Positions 12,411-26,346 of a stretch of DNA of 64,000 nt are shown here, piece after piece. The notes below the pieces were generated by a model. That model saw only the letters and a program-made list of their open reading frames with translations. It was not told the origin of the DNA and made no database searches. This DNA is from Escherichia coli. GTDB lineage: Bacteria; Pseudomonadota; Gammaproteobacteria; Enterobacterales; Enterobacteriaceae. Both the position numbers and the translations under genes were made by a program. The DNA lies in contig NZ_JAATUR010000019.1 of NCBI RefSeq assembly GCF_011881725.1, positions 1 to 64,000 of the forward strand, in the 5' to 3' direction. How positions within the stretch are numbered: the first letter of the stretch is position 1; the number at the start of each line of letters is the position of its first letter.

Positions 12411-14243
12411 GTGAACGGTGAATTGATCTGGGTTCTTTCATTACTGGCGGTTGCCATCGTCTTGTTTGCGACGGGCAGAGTGCGTATGGATGCGGTCGCT
12501 TTGTTTGTCATTGTTGCGTTTGCATTAAGCGGTACGCTGACGGTCCCCGAAGTGTTTTCTGGCTTTTCCGATCCTAACGTAGTACTGATTGCCGCCTTGT
12601 TTATTATTGGCGATGGTTTAGTCCGCACGGGGGTCGCCACCGTAATGGGGACATGGCTGGTTAAAGTGGCGGGTAACAGTGAAATCAAAATGTTGGTTTT
12701 GTTGATGCTGACCGTTGCGGGTCTTGGCGCGTTTATGAGTTCAACCGGCGTCGTCGCTATCTTTATCCCTGTGGTGCTAAGCGTTGCTATGCGCATGCAA
12801 ACGTCGCCTTCGCGCCTGATGATGCCGTTAAGTTTTGCCGGGCTGATCAGTGGCATGATGACGCTGGTGGCGACGCCGCCTAACCTGGTGGTCAACAGTG
12901 AGCTGCTGCGTGAAGGCTATCATGGTTTTAGTTTCTTTAGCGTAACCCCTATCGGCTTGGTCGTACTGGTGCTGGGCATCTTATATATGTTAGTGATGCG
13001 TTTCATGCTGAAAGGGGATACTCAAGTCCCGCAGCGCGAAGGCTGGACGCGTCGTACCTTTCGTGATCTTATCCGTGAATACCGACTTACCGGGCGCGCG
13101 CGTCGCCTGGCTATTCGCCCCGGTTCGCCGATGATTGGTCAGCGACTGGACGATCTCAAATTACGTGAACGTTATGGCGCTAACGTCATTGGTGTTGAAC
13201 GCTGGCGGCGTTTTCGTCGCGTTATTGTTAACGTGAACGGGGTTTCTGAATTCCGTGCGCGGGACGTTTTACTTATCGATATGTCTGCGGCTGATGTCGA
13301 TCTCCGACAATTTTGCAGTGAACAATTGCTGGAACCGATGGTGCTGCGCGGTGAGTATTTTTCCGATCAGGCCCTTGATGTCGGTATGGCGGAGATTTCA
13401 TTAATCCCTGAGTCCGAACTTATTGGTAAATCGGTGCGCGAAATTGGTTTTCGTACCCGCTACGGACTGAATGTTGTGGGCCTGAAACGCAATGGCGTGG
13501 CGCTGGAAGGTTCGCTGGCGGATGAACCTCTTTTGCTGGGCGATATCATTCTGGTTGTTGGTAACTGGAAGCTTATTGGTATGTTGGCAAAACAGGGTCG
13601 CGACTTCGTGGCGCTAAATTTACCGGAAGAAGTAAGTGAAGCATCGCCCGCGCACAGCCAGGCACCCCATGCCATTTTCTGTCTGGTGTTGATGGTGGCA
13701 TTAATGCTGACCGATGAAATTCCTAATCCTGTTGCCGCTATCATCGCCTGCCTGCTGATGGGGAAATTCCGCTGTATTGATGCCGAAAGTGCCTATAAAT
13801 CCATTCACTGGCCAAGCATTATTTTGATCGTTGGGATGATGCCGTTTGCTGTGGCATTACAGAAAACAGGCGGTGTCGCGCTGGCGGTGAAAGGGCTAAT
13901 GGATATCGGTGGAGGTTATGGGCCTCATATGATGCTGGGTTGTTTGTTTGTCTTGTCGGCGGTTATTGGACTGTTTATCTCAAATACCGCGACAGCGGTG
14001 TTGATGGCACCGATTGCGCTGGCTGCCGCCAAAACTATGGGGGTATCGCCTTATCCATTTGCCATGGTTGTAGCAATGGCAGCATCTGCTGCCTTTATGA
14101 CGCCAGTATCTTCACCCGTCAACACGTTGGTCTTAGGACCGGGGAATTACAGCTTTAGTGATTTTGTGAAGCTGGGAGTACCGTTTACCGTTATTGTGAT
14201 GGCGGTTTGTGTGGTGATGATCCCGATGCTGTTTCCGTTTTGA
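12411..14243 (+). CDS. yfbS: DASS/SLC13-type anion transporter with TrkA-C domains, YfbS
   Basis: A 610-residue membrane protein. Two blocks of hydrophobic helices (about residues 1-200 and 415-610) flank a hydrophilic centre (about 205-405) with two RCK_C/TrkA-C-like repeats (...[19 protein letters not shown] and [17 protein letters not shown]...). [12 protein letters not shown] and [12 protein letters not shown] are the symmetric DASS signature loops. It probably moves a small anion with Na+; substrate unknown. Translation starts at GTG (12411), after AACAAGGATACGTT. Confidence 0.87.
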   Translation: MNGELIWVLSLLAVAIVLFATGRVRMDAVALFVIVAFALSGTLTVPEVFSGFSDPNVVLIAALFIIGDGLVRTGVATVMGTWLVKVAGNSEIKMLVLLMLTVAGLGAFMSSTGVVAIFIPVVLSVAMRMQTSPSRLMMPLSFAGLISGMMTLVATPPNLVVNSELLREGYHGFSFFSVTPIGLVVLVLGILYMLVMRFMLKGDTQVPQREGWTRRTFRDLIREYRLTGRARRLAIRPGSPMIGQRLDDLKLRERYGANVIGVERWRRFRRVIVNVNGVSEFRARDVLLIDMSAADVDLRQFCSEQLLEPMVLRGEYFSDQALDVGMAEISLIPESELIGKSVREIGFRTRYGLNVVGLKRNGVALEGSLADEPLLLGDIILVVGNWKLIGMLAKQGRDFVALNLPEEVSEASPAHSQAPHAIFCLVLMVALMLTDEIPNPVAAIIACLLMGKFRCIDAESAYKSIHWPSIILIVGMMPFAVALQKTGGVALAVKGLMDIGGGYGPHMMLGCLFVLSAVIGLFISNTATAVLMAPIALAAAKTMGVSPYPFAMVVAMAASAAFMTPVSSPVNTLVLGPGNYSFSDFVKLGVPFTVIVMAVCVVMIPMLFPF

Positions 14244-14272
14244 CGAGAGCCTGATGTCGCATCCGGCTCTTA

Positions 14273-14311
14273 TTGCCTGATGCGACGCTGGCGTGTCTTA
14301 TCTGGCCTATG
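14273..14311. repeat. REP element between yfbS and yfbR
   Basis: TTGCCTGATGCGACGCTGG...GTCTTATCTGGCCTATG is a REP unit. A degenerate flanking copy (GATGTCGCATCCGGCTC) lies just before it. Confidence 0.8.
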
Positions 14312-14330
14312 TCGGCTGACATCCGGCTGC

Positions 14331-14930
14331 TTACAGCGGTGAATCCTGGCTAATCTCATCGAGCGATAGTTGGAAGCTGGGCACAAATACTTCCATGAAA
14401 TAGTCCATCTCCTGACTGCGGCGCGCTTCAAGCGTCGCTTCCAGTCGCGTCTTTGCAAGTAAAAACTCATTATTACCTGCAGCTAGTTCCTCCAGACATT
14501 TCAGATAGGCACACAGTGCATCGGCCTGTTTCACCAGTGATTTTTCCTCATCACTATATGCATGCTCATCAATTAGCGGTGCAAAGATATCCCTTAGCTC
14601 TTCCGGAACCATATCGACCAGCTTTTGTTGGGCGATTTTTTCAATAGCTTTGTATTCCTGAGCGATTTGCGAATTGAAATATTTCACTGGGGTAGGGAGA
14701 TCACCGGTGAGCACTTCAGAGGCATCGTGGTACATCGCCAGCAGAGCGATGCGTTCAGCGTTGACATTTCCGCCAAACTTACGGTTTTTAATGGCAGCCA
14801 GCGCATGGGCGACCATCGCCACCTGCAAACTGTGCTCAGATACATTTTCTGTCCGTACGTTGCGCATTAACGGCCAGCGGTTAATGAGTTTCAGGCGGGA
14901 GAGATGGGCAAAAAAATGGCTCTGTTTCAT
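14331..14930 (-). CDS. yfbR: 5'-deoxynucleotidase YfbR
   Basis: A 199-residue HD-domain phosphohydrolase that removes the phosphate from deoxyribonucleoside 5'-monophosphates, strict for the 2'-deoxy sugar. The metal site is visible: H33 in [11 protein letters not shown]68-D69 in [12 protein letters not shown], and an aspartate near residue 137 in [11 protein letters not shown]. It is the cytosolic dNMP-salvage enzyme of E. coli. It lies downstream of alaA on the same strand with an intervening stem-loop. Confidence 0.93.
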   Translation of the reverse strand: MKQSHFFAHLSRLKLINRWPLMRNVRTENVSEHSLQVAMVAHALAAIKNRKFGGNVNAERIALLAMYHDASEVLTGDLPTPVKYFNSQIAQEYKAIEKIAQQKLVDMVPEELRDIFAPLIDEHAYSDEEKSLVKQADALCAYLKCLEELAAGNNEFLLAKTRLEATLEARRSQEMDYFMEVFVPSFQLSLDEISQDSPL

Positions 14931-14977
14931 AACGACCTTGCGTGTGATGACTTCATGGGATCATTGTGGGGGGATAA

Positions 14978-15004
14978 CACTGCCGGATGCAATCTCCGGC
15001 AGTG
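14978..15004 (-). terminator. stem-loop after alaA
   Basis: CACTGCCGGA-TGCAATC-TCCGGCAGTG is a perfect 10-bp stem starting 9 bases after the alaA stop. The following T content on the - strand is low (GTGTTATCC), so termination may be partial. Confidence 0.5.
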
Positions 15005-15013
15005 AATTTAAGA

Positions 15014-16231
15014 TTACAGCTGATGATAGCCAGAAAGGAAACGAGCGAATTTACTTAATGACTGTTCGATATCATCAACGCGCGGCAGCGTAACAATGCG
15101 GAAGTGATCCGGCCACGGCCAGTTAAAAGCCGTCCCCTGAACCAGCAGAACTTTTTCCTGTAGCAGGAAGTCCAGCACCATCTTCTGGTCGTCGTGAATA
15201 TTAAAACGTTTGGCGTCGATTTTCGGGAACATGTACAGCGCGCCGCGTGGTTTCACGCAGGAAACGCCTGGAATGTCGTTAATCAATTCCCATGCGCGGT
15301 TACGCTGCTCGTAAAGACGCCCGCCAGGTAAGATAAATTCACTAATACTCTGATAGCCGCCCAATGCGGTCTGGATCGCGTGTTGTGCGGGAACGTTGGC
15401 GCAAAGTCGCATTGAGGCCAGCATCTCCAGACCTTCGATATAGCCTTTTGCGTGTTTTTTCGGCCCGTTCAGCACCATCCAGCCTTGACGAAAGCCTGCC
15501 ACACGATACGTTTTCGACAAGCCGTTAAAGGTAATGGTCAGCAGGTCAGGCGCCATCGCCGCAATCGAGTGATGCTCGGCGTCGTCGTAGAGAATTTTGT
15601 CGTAAATTTCATCGGCGAAGATAATGAGATTATGCTGACGCGCAATCTCCACAATTTCCATTAAAAGTTCTTTGGAATAAACCGCGCCGGTTGGGTTGTT
15701 CGGGTTGATAATAACGATACCGCGCGTACGAGGCGTAATTTTAGCGCGAATATCATCGAGGTCCGGGAACCAGTCTGAGGACTCGTCGCAAATGTAGTGC
15801 ACCGCTTTACCGCTGGAGAGCGAAACCGCCGCGGTCCATAGTGGGTAATCAGGTGCAGGAACCAACATTTCATCCCCGCTGTTCAGCAATGCCTGCATTG
15901 CCTGAACAATAAGCTCAGATACACCATTGCCAATGTAAATGTCTTCCACGGTAACATCACGCATGCCTCGCGCCTGATAGTGCTGCATGATGGCCTTACG
16001 CGCAGAGTAGAGGCCTTTTGAATCGCAATAGCCCTGAGCGGTCGGGAGGTTGCGTATCACGTCAACCAGAATCTCATCAGGAGCGTCAAAACCGAACGGG
16101 GCTGGGTTGCCGATGTTCAGTTTCAATACCTTGTTACCTTCTTCTTCCAGGCGTTTTGCTTCTTTCAGCACCGGACCACGGATGTCATAACAGACATTCT
16201 CTAACTTGCTGGATTTTTCAATGGGTGACAT
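15014..16231 (-). CDS. alaA: glutamate-pyruvate aminotransferase AlaA
   Basis: A 405-residue PLP-dependent class I/II aminotransferase that makes alanine from pyruvate and glutamate, the main alanine transaminase in E. coli. VIINPNNPTGAVY carries the cofactor-contacting Asn-Pro-Thr-Gly, FADEIYDKILYD the Asp and Tyr that contact the pyridoxal ring, and TFNGLSKTYRVAGFRQGW the Schiff-base lysine near residue 240. Full length. It is divergent from lrhA across a long intergenic region. Confidence 0.95.
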   Translation of the reverse strand: MSPIEKSSKLENVCYDIRGPVLKEAKRLEEEGNKVLKLNIGNPAPFGFDAPDEILVDVIRNLPTAQGYCDSKGLYSARKAIMQHYQARGMRDVTVEDIYIGNGVSELIVQAMQALLNSGDEMLVPAPDYPLWTAAVSLSSGKAVHYICDESSDWFPDLDDIRAKITPRTRGIVIINPNNPTGAVYSKELLMEIVEIARQHNLIIFADEIYDKILYDDAEHHSIAAMAPDLLTITFNGLSKTYRVAGFRQGWMVLNGPKKHAKGYIEGLEMLASMRLCANVPAQHAIQTALGGYQSISEFILPGGRLYEQRNRAWELINDIPGVSCVKPRGALYMFPKIDAKRFNIHDDQKMVLDFLLQEKVLLVQGTAFNWPWPDHFRIVTLPRVDDIEQSLSKFARFLSGYHQL

Positions 16232-18093
<1,862 letters not shown>

Positions 18094-18129
18094 TTGTCTG
18101 GTAATAGATAGCGATATTTGTAAAAACAT

Positions 18130-18167
18130 GCCACTGATGTTTTTTTGAACGTTAGTGGCTTTTTTTT
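18130..18167 (+). terminator. intrinsic terminator after lrhA
   Basis: GCCACT...AGTGGC stem (18130-18135 with 18154-18159), with a T-rich loop, followed by eight T. Confidence 0.7.
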
Positions 18168-18712
18168 ACAATAAATGATGACGACTTTTCCTGATACTGA
18201 ACAAAAGTGTTCATTATTCAATCACCCGCAATTCTCTAAACGTGCGAACAAAAAATCGCCTGATAAAAATCTCCTGCTACAATGATGTTAAAAAATACGT
18301 AAACTTGTTGCTGTATTTTTGTTATGGATTAACAAAAGCGTGTCACAGATCAAGAAAATACTCTCTTTTGGGGGGAGGAATCGACACAAATTCCTGTCAA
18401 AATAGACCCGTATTTTTTCCTTTGCTTCACAACGGACACGATTCAACAACATCTAATTTTCCTGGAGCCATTAAAAATCTGGGATGAAGAGCATTAAATG
18501 CAAAGGTTGTTGATATTATGTAAACTAATGTGAAGAAACTTTTGTTAAAGTTGACAAAAGGTTATAGAAAGGGGTAAAAGACCACATCAATTAGCTGTAC
18601 AAAAGAGTTTCTACAGTGATTGTAGGTTTTTTTTATTCCTCCCCATGAATCGATGTGGCGTCCATCTGCCGTGAAGAGCAGTGAATCCGGCGCTACTTTT
18701 GATGAGTAAGCA
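18168..18712 (+). promoter_or_regulatory. nuo: nuo operon promoter region
   Basis: This 545-base region precedes nuoA and has no gene. A TTGACA at 18551-18556 with TAAAAG at 18575-18580 (18-base spacing) is a candidate sigma-70 promoter. In E. coli the operon is controlled by NarL, ArcA, FNR and IHF from a long upstream region, which agrees with its size. A short CTACA-GTGAT-TGTAG hairpin followed by GTTTTTTTT (18611-18634) in the leader resembles a weak attenuator. The promoter choice is a guess from hexamer matches. Confidence 0.45.
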
Positions 18713-19156
18713 ATGAGTATGTCAACATCCACTGAAGTCATCGCTCATCACTGGGCATTCGCTATCTTTCTTATCGTTGCCATTGGCCTGTGTTGCCTGA
18801 TGCTGATAGGCGGTTGGTTTTTAGGCGGTCGCGCACGCGCGAGGTCGAAAAACGTTCCGTTTGAATCAGGTATCGACTCGGTCGGCTCCGCCCGCTTACG
18901 CCTGTCCGCCAAGTTTTACCTGGTGGCCATGTTCTTCGTTATCTTCGACGTTGAAGCGCTGTATCTGTTCGCATGGTCAACCTCTATCCGCGAAAGCGGC
19001 TGGGTAGGCTTTGTGGAAGCTGCAATTTTTATTTTTGTGTTACTGGCAGGTCTGGTTTATCTGGTGCGTATTGGCGCGCTGGACTGGACGCCCGCGCGTT
19101 CACGCCGCGAGCGTATGAACCCGGAAACGAACAGTATCGCTAATCGTCAACGCTAA
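18713..19156 (+). CDS. nuoA: NADH-quinone oxidoreductase subunit A
   Basis: A 147-residue membrane subunit (ND3 homologue) of complex I with three transmembrane helices (about 15-40, 65-90, 97-122). The conserved loop [20 protein letters not shown] and the acidic FDVEALYLF helix, at the quinone-pocket/membrane junction, are intact. It is the first gene of nuoA-N, with nuoB 15 bases after the stop. Confidence 0.97.
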   Translation: MSMSTSTEVIAHHWAFAIFLIVAIGLCCLMLIGGWFLGGRARARSKNVPFESGIDSVGSARLRLSAKFYLVAMFFVIFDVEALYLFAWSTSIRESGWVGFVEAAIFIFVLLAGLVYLVRIGALDWTPARSRRERMNPETNSIANRQR

Positions 19157-19171
19157 CCGCGAGGCAATAAG

Positions 19172-19834
19172 ATGGATTATACGCTCACCCGCATAGATCC
19201 CAACGGTGAGAACGACCGTTACCCCCTGCAAAAGCAGGAGATCGTAACCGACCCTCTGGAGCAAGAAGTTAACAAAAACGTGTTTATGGGCAAGCTCAAT
19301 GACATGGTTAACTGGGGTCGTAAAAACTCAATTTGGCCGTATAACTTCGGTCTTTCCTGCTGTTACGTTGAAATGGTGACCTCGTTTACCGCGGTGCATG
19401 ACGTGGCGCGTTTTGGCGCAGAAGTATTGCGTGCTTCGCCGCGTCAGGCTGACCTGATGGTGGTTGCCGGAACCTGCTTTACCAAAATGGCGCCGGTTAT
19501 TCAGCGTCTGTACGACCAGATGCTGGAGCCGAAATGGGTTATCTCCATGGGCGCATGTGCCAACTCTGGCGGTATGTACGATATTTATTCCGTCGTGCAG
19601 GGCGTTGATAAATTCATCCCGGTTGATGTGTATATCCCGGGCTGCCCGCCGCGCCCAGAAGCGTATATGCAGGCACTGATGCTGTTGCAGGAATCTATCG
19701 GCAAAGAACGACGTCCGCTCTCCTGGGTGGTTGGCGATCAGGGCGTTTATCGCGCCAATATGCAATCAGAGCGCGAACGCAAGCGCGGTGAACGCATTGC
19801 CGTTACCAACCTGCGTACCCCTGACGAGATTTAA
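19172..19834 (+). CDS. nuoB: NADH-quinone oxidoreductase subunit B
   Basis: A 220-residue peripheral-arm subunit that carries the terminal [4Fe-4S] cluster N2, which passes electrons to quinone. The ligands are visible in [11 protein letters not shown] (tandem cysteines near 63-64), [11 protein letters not shown] and [11 protein letters not shown]. It contacts NuoCD at the quinone site. A 93-base gap with no gene separates it from nuoCD. Confidence 0.97.
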
Positions 19835-19927
19835 TTTGCGCCTGTCGGCAAAGGGACTTTTCTTCGCTTATTCCTAAATCTATTTCGCGAAGCTTACTGC
19901 GCCGACAGTCACCACGGACCATTTGCA

Positions 19928-21730
19928 ATGGTGAACAATATGACCGACTTAACCGCGCAAGAACCCGCCTGGCAGACCCGCGATCATCTTGATGATCCGG
20001 TGATTGGCGAACTGCGCAACCGTTTTGGGCCGGATGCCTTTACTGTTCAGGCGACTCGCACCGGGGTTCCCGTTGTGTGGATCAAGCGTGAACAATTACT
20101 GGAAGTTGGCGATTTCTTAAAGAAACTGCCGAAACCTTACGTCATGCTGTTTGACTTACACGGCATGGACGAACGTCTGCGCACACACCGTGAAGGGTTA
20201 CCTGCCGCGGATTTTTCCGTTTTCTACCATCTGATTTCTATCGATCGTAACCGCGACATCATGCTGAAGGTGGCGCTGGCAGAAAACGACCTGCACGTAC
20301 CGACCTTTACCAAACTGTTCCCGAACGCTAACTGGTATGAGCGTGAAACCTGGGATCTGTTTGGTATTACTTTTGACGGTCACCCGAACCTGCGCCGCAT
20401 CATGATGCCGCAAACCTGGAAAGGTCACCCGCTGCGTAAAGATTACCCGGCGCGCGCTACCGAATTCTCGCCGTTTGAGCTGACCAAAGCCAAGCAGGAT
20501 CTGGAGATGGAAGCCCTGACCTTCAAGCCGGAAGAGTGGGGAATGAAACGCGGCACCGAAAACGAGGACTTCATGTTCCTCAACCTCGGTCCGAACCACC
20601 CGTCGGCGCACGGGGCTTTCCGTATCGTTTTGCAGCTCGATGGCGAAGAGATTGTCGACTGCGTACCAGACATCGGCTACCACCACCGTGGCGCCGAGAA
20701 AATGGGCGAGCGCCAGTCCTGGCACAGCTACATTCCATACACTGACCGTATCGAATACCTCGGCGGCTGCGTTAACGAAATGCCGTACGTACTGGCGGTA
20801 GAGAAACTGGCGGGGATCACCGTACCGGATCGCGTTAACGTGATCCGCGTAATGCTTTCCGAACTGTTCCGTATCAACAGCCATCTGCTGTACATCTCTA
20901 CCTTTATTCAGGACGTCGGCGCGATGACGCCGGTATTCTTTGCCTTTACCGATCGCCAGAAAATCTACGATCTGGTGGAAGCTATCACTGGTTTCCGTAT
21001 GCACCCGGCGTGGTTCCGCATTGGCGGCGTGGCGCATGACTTGCCGCGTGGCTGGGATCGCTTGCTGCGTGAGTTCCTCGACTGGATGCCGAAACGTCTG
21101 GCGTCGTACGAGAAAGCCGCGCTGCAAAACACCATTCTGAAAGGCCGTTCCCAGGGCGTTGCCGCCTATGGCGCGAAAGAGGCGCTGGAGTGGGGCACCA
21201 CCGGCGCAGGACTGCGTGCCACCGGGATCGACTTCGACGTGCGTAAAGCGCGTCCTTATTCTGGCTATGAAAACTTCGACTTTGAAATTCCGGTTGGCGG
21301 TGGCGTTTCTGACTGCTACACCCGCGTAATGCTGAAAGTGGAAGAGCTGCGCCAGAGTCTGCGCATTCTTGAGCAGTGCCTCAACAACATGCCGGAAGGC
21401 CCGTTCAAAGCGGATCACCCGCTGACCACGCCGCCGCCGAAAGAGCGCACGCTGCAACATATCGAAACCCTGATCACCCACTTCCTGCAAGTGTCGTGGG
21501 GGCCGGTGATGCCTGCTAATGAATCCTTCCAGATGATTGAGGCGACCAAAGGGATCAACAGTTACTACCTGACCAGCGACGGCAGCACCATGAGTTATCG
21601 CACCCGTATCCGCACGCCGAGTTATGCGCATTTGCAGCAAATTCCGGCGGCGATCCGCGGCAGCCTGGTGTCTGACCTGATTGTTTATCTGGGCAGTATC
21701 GATTTTGTTATGTCAGATGTGGACCGCTAA
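19928..21730 (+). CDS. nuoC: NADH-quinone oxidoreductase fused subunit CD
   Basis: A 600-residue fusion of the 30-kDa (NuoC, about residues 1-190) and 49-kDa (NuoD, about 205-600) subunits, the normal state in enterobacteria. NuoC contains the [10 protein letters not shown] signature. NuoD contains [14 protein letters not shown] and [14 protein letters not shown], derived from the hydrogenase large subunit and lining the quinone cavity. Start [11 protein letters not shown] at 19928; the second Met at 19940 is an alternative (596 residues). Also called nuoCD. Confidence 0.97.
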
Positions 21731-21732
21731 TT

Positions 21733-22233
21733 ATGCACGAGAATCAACAACCACAAATCGAGGCTTTTGAGCTGAGTGCGGCAGAGCGTGAAGCGATCGA
21801 GCACGAAATGCATCACTACGAAGACCCGCGTGCGGCGTCCATTGAAGCGCTGAAGATCGTTCAGAAGCAGCGTGGCTGGGTGCCGGACGGCGCGATCCAC
21901 GCGATCGCTGACGTTCTGGGTATTCCGGCGAGTGATGTCGAAGGCGTGGCAACGTTCTATAGCCAGATCTTCCGTCAACCCGTAGGCCGCCATGTGATCC
22001 GTTATTGCGACAGCGTGGTTTGTCACATCAACGGCTATCAGGGCATTCAGGCGGCGCTGGAGAAAAAGCTGAATATCAAACCAGGGCAAACGACATTTGA
22101 TGGCCGCTTTACGCTGCTGCCAACCTGCTGCCTGGGGAACTGCGACAAAGGGCCAAACATGATGATCGATGAGGACACTCACGCACATCTGACCCCGGAA
22201 GCGATTCCTGAACTGCTGGAGCGGTATAAATGA
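21733..22233 (+). CDS. nuoE: NADH-quinone oxidoreductase subunit E
   Basis: A 166-residue thioredoxin-fold subunit carrying the [2Fe-2S] cluster N1a. Four cysteine ligands are seen in CDSVVC (near 92-97) and [13 protein letters not shown] (near 133-137). It starts two bases after the nuoCD stop and overlaps nuoF by four bases (ATGA), implying translational coupling of the NADH-dehydrogenase module. Confidence 0.97.
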   Translation: MHENQQPQIEAFELSAAEREAIEHEMHHYEDPRAASIEALKIVQKQRGWVPDGAIHAIADVLGIPASDVEGVATFYSQIFRQPVGRHVIRYCDSVVCHINGYQGIQAALEKKLNIKPGQTTFDGRFTLLPTCCLGNCDKGPNMMIDEDTHAHLTPEAIPELLERYK

Positions 22234-23567
22234 AAAACATTATCCGTACTCCCGAAACGCATCCGCTGACCTGGCGTCTGCGCGATGACAAACAGCCCGT
22301 GTGGCTGGATGAATACCGCAGCAAAAACGGTTACGAAGGGGCGCGTAAGGCGCTGACCGGGCTGTCTCCGGACGAAATTGTCAACCAGGTCAAAGATTCT
22401 GGTCTGAAAGGACGCGGCGGCGCAGGCTTCTCGACTGGCCTGAAATGGAGCCTGATGCCGAAAGACGAATCCATGAACATCCGTTACCTGCTGTGTAACG
22501 CCGATGAAATGGAGCCGGGCACCTATAAAGACCGCCTGCTGATGGAGCAACTGCCGCACCTGCTGGTGGAAGGTATGCTCATCTCCGCGTTTGCGCTGAA
22601 AGCTTACCGTGGCTACATCTTCCTGCGTGGCGAATATATCGAAGCGGCAGTGAATCTGCGCCGTGCCATTGCCGAAGCCACCGAGGCGGGTCTGCTTGGC
22701 AAAAATATTATGGGAACAGGTTTCGATTTCGAACTGTTCGTCCATACCGGGGCAGGGCGCTACATCTGCGGTGAAGAAACAGCGTTAATCAACTCCCTGG
22801 AAGGGCGTCGCGCTAACCCGCGTTCGAAACCGCCATTCCCGGCAACTTCCGGCGTATGGGGCAAACCAACCTGTGTCAACAACGTCGAAACCCTGTGTAA
22901 CGTTCCGGCGATCCTTGCTAACGGCGTGGAGTGGTATCAGAACATCTCGAAAAGTAAAGATGCTGGCACCAAGCTGATGGGCTTCTCCGGTCGGGTGAAA
23001 AATCCGGGTCTGTGGGAACTGCCGTTTGGTACTACCGCGCGCGAGATCCTCGAAGATTACGCCGGTGGTATGCGTGACGGTCTGAAATTCAAAGCCTGGC
23101 AGCCAGGCGGCGCGGGCACCGACTTCCTGACCGAAGCGCACCTTGACCTGCCGATGGAATTCGAAAGTATCGGTAAAGCGGGAAGCCGTCTGGGTACGGC
23201 GCTGGCGATGGCGGTTGACCATGAGATCAACATGGTGTCGCTGGTGCGTAACCTGGAAGAGTTTTTCGCCCGTGAGTCCTGCGGCTGGTGTACGCCGTGC
23301 CGCGACGGTCTGCCGTGGAGCGTAAAAATTCTGCGTGCGCTGGAGCGTGGTGAAGGTCAGCCGGGCGATATCGAAACACTTGAGCAACTGTGTCGATTCT
23401 TAGGCCCGGGTAAAACTTTCTGTGCCCACGCACCTGGTGCAGTGGAACCGTTACAGAGCGCCATCAAATATTTCCGCGAAGAATTTGAGGCGGGAATCAA
23501 ACAGCCGTTCAGCAATACCCATTTGATTAATGGTATTCAGCCGAACCTGCTGAAAGAGCGCTGGTAA
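22230..23567 (+). CDS. nuoF: NADH-quinone oxidoreductase subunit F
   Basis: A 445-residue subunit that binds NADH and FMN and holds [4Fe-4S] cluster N3. The glycine-rich [13 protein letters not shown] motif and [19 protein letters not shown] form the nucleotide and FMN sites. [12 protein letters not shown] plus a distal cysteine ([12 protein letters not shown]) supply the cluster. Hydride from NADH enters complex I here. nuoG follows after 52 bases. Confidence 0.97.
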   Translation: MKNIIRTPETHPLTWRLRDDKQPVWLDEYRSKNGYEGARKALTGLSPDEIVNQVKDSGLKGRGGAGFSTGLKWSLMPKDESMNIRYLLCNADEMEPGTYKDRLLMEQLPHLLVEGMLISAFALKAYRGYIFLRGEYIEAAVNLRRAIAEATEAGLLGKNIMGTGFDFELFVHTGAGRYICGEETALINSLEGRRANPRSKPPFPATSGVWGKPTCVNNVETLCNVPAILANGVEWYQNISKSKDAGTKLMGFSGRVKNPGLWELPFGTTAREILEDYAGGMRDGLKFKAWQPGGAGTDFLTEAHLDLPMEFESIGKAGSRLGTALAMAVDHEINMVSLVRNLEEFFARESCGWCTPCRDGLPWSVKILRALERGEGQPGDIETLEQLCRFLGPGKTFCAHAPGAVEPLQSAIKYFREEFEAGIKQPFSNTHLINGIQPNLLKERW

Positions 23568-23619
23568 GAGAATTTCGATTAACGCTCGGTTTATAACCGA
23601 GAAAACTGGAAGCATGCTA

Positions 23620-26346
23620 ATGGCTACAATTCATGTAGACGGCAAAGAATACGAGGTCAACGGAGCGGACAACCTGCTGGAAGCTTGTCTGTCTCTGGGT
23701 CTTGATATTCCTTACTTTTGCTGGCACCCGGCGCTGGGAAGCGTCGGTGCTTGCCGCCAGTGTGCGGTGAAGCAATACCAAAACGCGGAAGACACGCGTG
23801 GTCGCCTGGTGATGTCCTGTATGACACCGGCTTCCGATGGCACCTTTATTTCCATTGACGACGAAGAAGCGAAACAGTTCCGTGAAAGTGTGGTCGAGTG
23901 GTTAATGACCAACCACCCGCACGATTGTCCGGTTTGTGAAGAGGGTGGTAACTGCCATCTTCAGGATATGACTGTGATGACCGGACACAGCTTCCGTCGC
24001 TACCGTTTCACCAAACGTACTCACCGTAATCAGGATTTGGGGCCGTTCATCTCTCACGAAATGAACCGCTGCATCGCCTGCTACCGCTGCGTGCGTTACT
24101 ACAAAGATTACGCTGACGGTACGGATCTGGGCGTATATGGCGCACATGACAACGTCTACTTCGGTCGCCCGGAAGACGGTACCCTGGAAAGCGAATTCTC
24201 CGGTAACCTGGTCGAAATTTGCCCGACCGGCGTATTTACCGACAAAACGCACTCCGAGCGTTACAACCGTAAATGGGATATGCAGTTTGCGCCGAGCATC
24301 TGCCAGCAATGTTCCATCGGCTGTAACATCAGCCCGGGTGAACGTTACGGCGAACTTCGTCGCATCGAAAACCGTTACAACGGTACGGTAAACCACTATT
24401 TCCTCTGCGACCGTGGTCGTTTCGGTTACGGTTACGTCAACCTGAAAGACCGTCCGCGTCAGCCGGTACAGCGCCGTGGGGATGATTTCATCACCCTCAA
24501 CGCCGAACAGGCAATGCAGGGCGCGGCAGATATTCTGCGTCAGTCGAAGAAAGTCATCGGTATCGGTTCCCCGCGCGCCAGTGTAGAAAGCAACTTTGCG
24601 CTGCGTGAGTTGGTGGGCGAAGAAAACTTCTATACCGGTATCGCTCACGGTGAGCAGGAACGTCTGCAACTGGCGCTGAAAGTGCTGCGTGAAGGCGGTA
24701 TTTATACGCCGGCACTGCGCGAAATCGAATTTTACGATGCGGTACTGGTGCTGGGCGAAGATGTTACCCAGACCGGCGCGCGCGTTGCGCTGGCGGTGCG
24801 TCAGGCGGTGAAAGGTAAAGCGCGCGAAATGGCGGCAGCACAGAAAGTGGCTGACTGGCAGATTGCGGCAATCCTCAACATTGGCCAACGCGCGAAGCAT
24901 CCGCTGTTTGTCACTAACGTTGATGGCACCCGTCTGGATGATATCGCGGCGTGGACTTACCGCGCACCGGTTGAAGATCAGGCGCGTTTAGGTTTTGCCA
25001 TCGCCCATGCGCTGGATAACGCCGCGCCAGCGGTTGACGGTATCGAACCTGAACTACAAAGCAAAATCGACGTCATCGTGCAGGCACTGGCTGGTGCGAA
25101 GAAACCGTTGATTATCTCCGGGACGAATGCCGGTAGCGCGGAAGTGATTCAGGCGGCAGCTAACGTGGCGAAAGCCCTGAAAGGTCGCGGCGCTGACGTA
25201 GGTATTACCATGATTGCCCGTTCCGTCAACAGCATGGGGCTGGGCATTATGGGCGGCGGTTCGCTTGAAGACGCATTGACCGAACTGGAAACCGGACGTG
25301 CCGACGCGGTGGTGGTGCTGGAAAACGATCTGCATCGTCATGCTTCCGCTACCCGCGTGAATGCGGCACTGGCGAAAGCGCCGCTGGTGATGGTGGTTGA
25401 CCATCAACGCACGGCGATCATGGAAAACGCCCATCTGGTGCTTTCCGCCGCCAGCTTTGCTGAAAGCGACGGTACGGTGATCAACAACGAAGGCCGTGCC
25501 CAACGTTTCTTCCAGGTTTACGATCCGGCCTATTACGACAGCAAAACTGTCATGCTGGAAAGCTGGCGCTGGCTGCATTCGCTGCACAGCACTCTGTTGA
25601 GCCGTGAAGTGGACTGGACGCAGCTCGATCACGTGATTGACGCCGTTGTGGCGAAAATCCCGGAGCTGGCAGGTATTAAAGATGCCGCGCCAGATGCGAC
25701 ATTCCGTATTCGCGGGCAGAAACTGGCCCGTGAGCCGCACCGTTACAGCGGTCGTACCGCCATGCGCGCCAATATCAGCGTTCATGAGCCGCGCCAACCG
25801 CAGGATATTGACACCATGTTCACCTTCTCGATGGAAGGTAACAACCAGCCGACCGCGCACCGTTCGCAAGTGCCGTTTGCCTGGGCGCCGGGCTGGAACT
25901 CCCCGCAGGCGTGGAACAAATTCCAGGACGAAGTGGGCGGAAAACTGCGCTTTGGCGATCCGGGCGTACGTCTGTTTGAAACCAGCGAAAACGGTCTGGA
26001 TTACTTCACCAGCGTACCGGCACGCTTCCAGCCGCAGGACGGGAAATGGCGTATCGCGCCATACTACCACCTGTTCGGCAGCGATGAACTGTCACAGCGT
26101 GCTCCGGTCTTCCAGAGCCGTATGCCGCAGCCGTACATCAAACTCAACCCAGCGGATGCCGCGAAGTTGGGTGTGAACGCGGGCACTCGCGTCTCCTTTA
26201 GTTACGATGGCAACACGGTCACGCTGCCGGTTGAAATCGCCGAAGGGCTGACGGCAGGGCAGGTGGGCTTGCCGATGGGTATGTCCGGCATTGCTCCGGT
26301 GCTGGCGGGCGCGCATCTTGAGGATCTCAAGGAGGCACAACAATGA
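23620..26346 (+). CDS. nuoG: NADH-quinone oxidoreductase subunit G
   Basis: A 908-residue molybdopterin-oxidoreductase-like subunit carrying clusters N1b, N4, N5 and N7. The N-terminal ferredoxin domain has [29 protein letters not shown] supplies the N5-type ligands, and [11 protein letters not shown] with EICPTGVF supplies N4. CQQCSIGC holds N7, the off-path cluster of E. coli-type enzymes. I start at 23620 (MATIHVDG), spaced better from GGAAG than the ATG at 23614. It overlaps nuoH by four bases. Confidence 0.96.
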   Translation: MATIHVDGKEYEVNGADNLLEACLSLGLDIPYFCWHPALGSVGACRQCAVKQYQNAEDTRGRLVMSCMTPASDGTFISIDDEEAKQFRESVVEWLMTNHPHDCPVCEEGGNCHLQDMTVMTGHSFRRYRFTKRTHRNQDLGPFISHEMNRCIACYRCVRYYKDYADGTDLGVYGAHDNVYFGRPEDGTLESEFSGNLVEICPTGVFTDKTHSERYNRKWDMQFAPSICQQCSIGCNISPGERYGELRRIENRYNGTVNHYFLCDRGRFGYGYVNLKDRPRQPVQRRGDDFITLNAEQAMQGAADILRQSKKVIGIGSPRASVESNFALRELVGEENFYTGIAHGEQERLQLALKVLREGGIYTPALREIEFYDAVLVLGEDVTQTGARVALAVRQAVKGKAREMAAAQKVADWQIAAILNIGQRAKHPLFVTNVDGTRLDDIAAWTYRAPVEDQARLGFAIAHALDNAAPAVDGIEPELQSKIDVIVQALAGAKKPLIISGTNAGSAEVIQAAANVAKALKGRGADVGITMIARSVNSMGLGIMGGGSLEDALTELETGRADAVVVLENDLHRHASATRVNAALAKAPLVMVVDHQRTAIMENAHLVLSAASFAESDGTVINNEGRAQRFFQVYDPAYYDSKTVMLESWRWLHSLHSTLLSREVDWTQLDHVIDAVVAKIPELAGIKDAAPDATFRIRGQKLAREPHRYSGRTAMRANISVHEPRQPQDIDTMFTFSMEGNNQPTAHRSQVPFAWAPGWNSPQAWNKFQDEVGGKLRFGDPGVRLFETSENGLDYFTSVPARFQPQDGKWRIAPYYHLFGSDELSQRAPVFQSRMPQPYIKLNPADAAKLGVNAGTRVSFSYDGNTVTLPVEIAEGLTAGQVGLPMGMSGIAPVLAGAHLEDLKEAQQ

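Noticed and set aside
20198..21640. 480-codon open frame antisense to nuoCD
   Set aside because: Shadow of a highly conserved gene; composition Arg/His/Val-rich with no recognisable domain or binding site.
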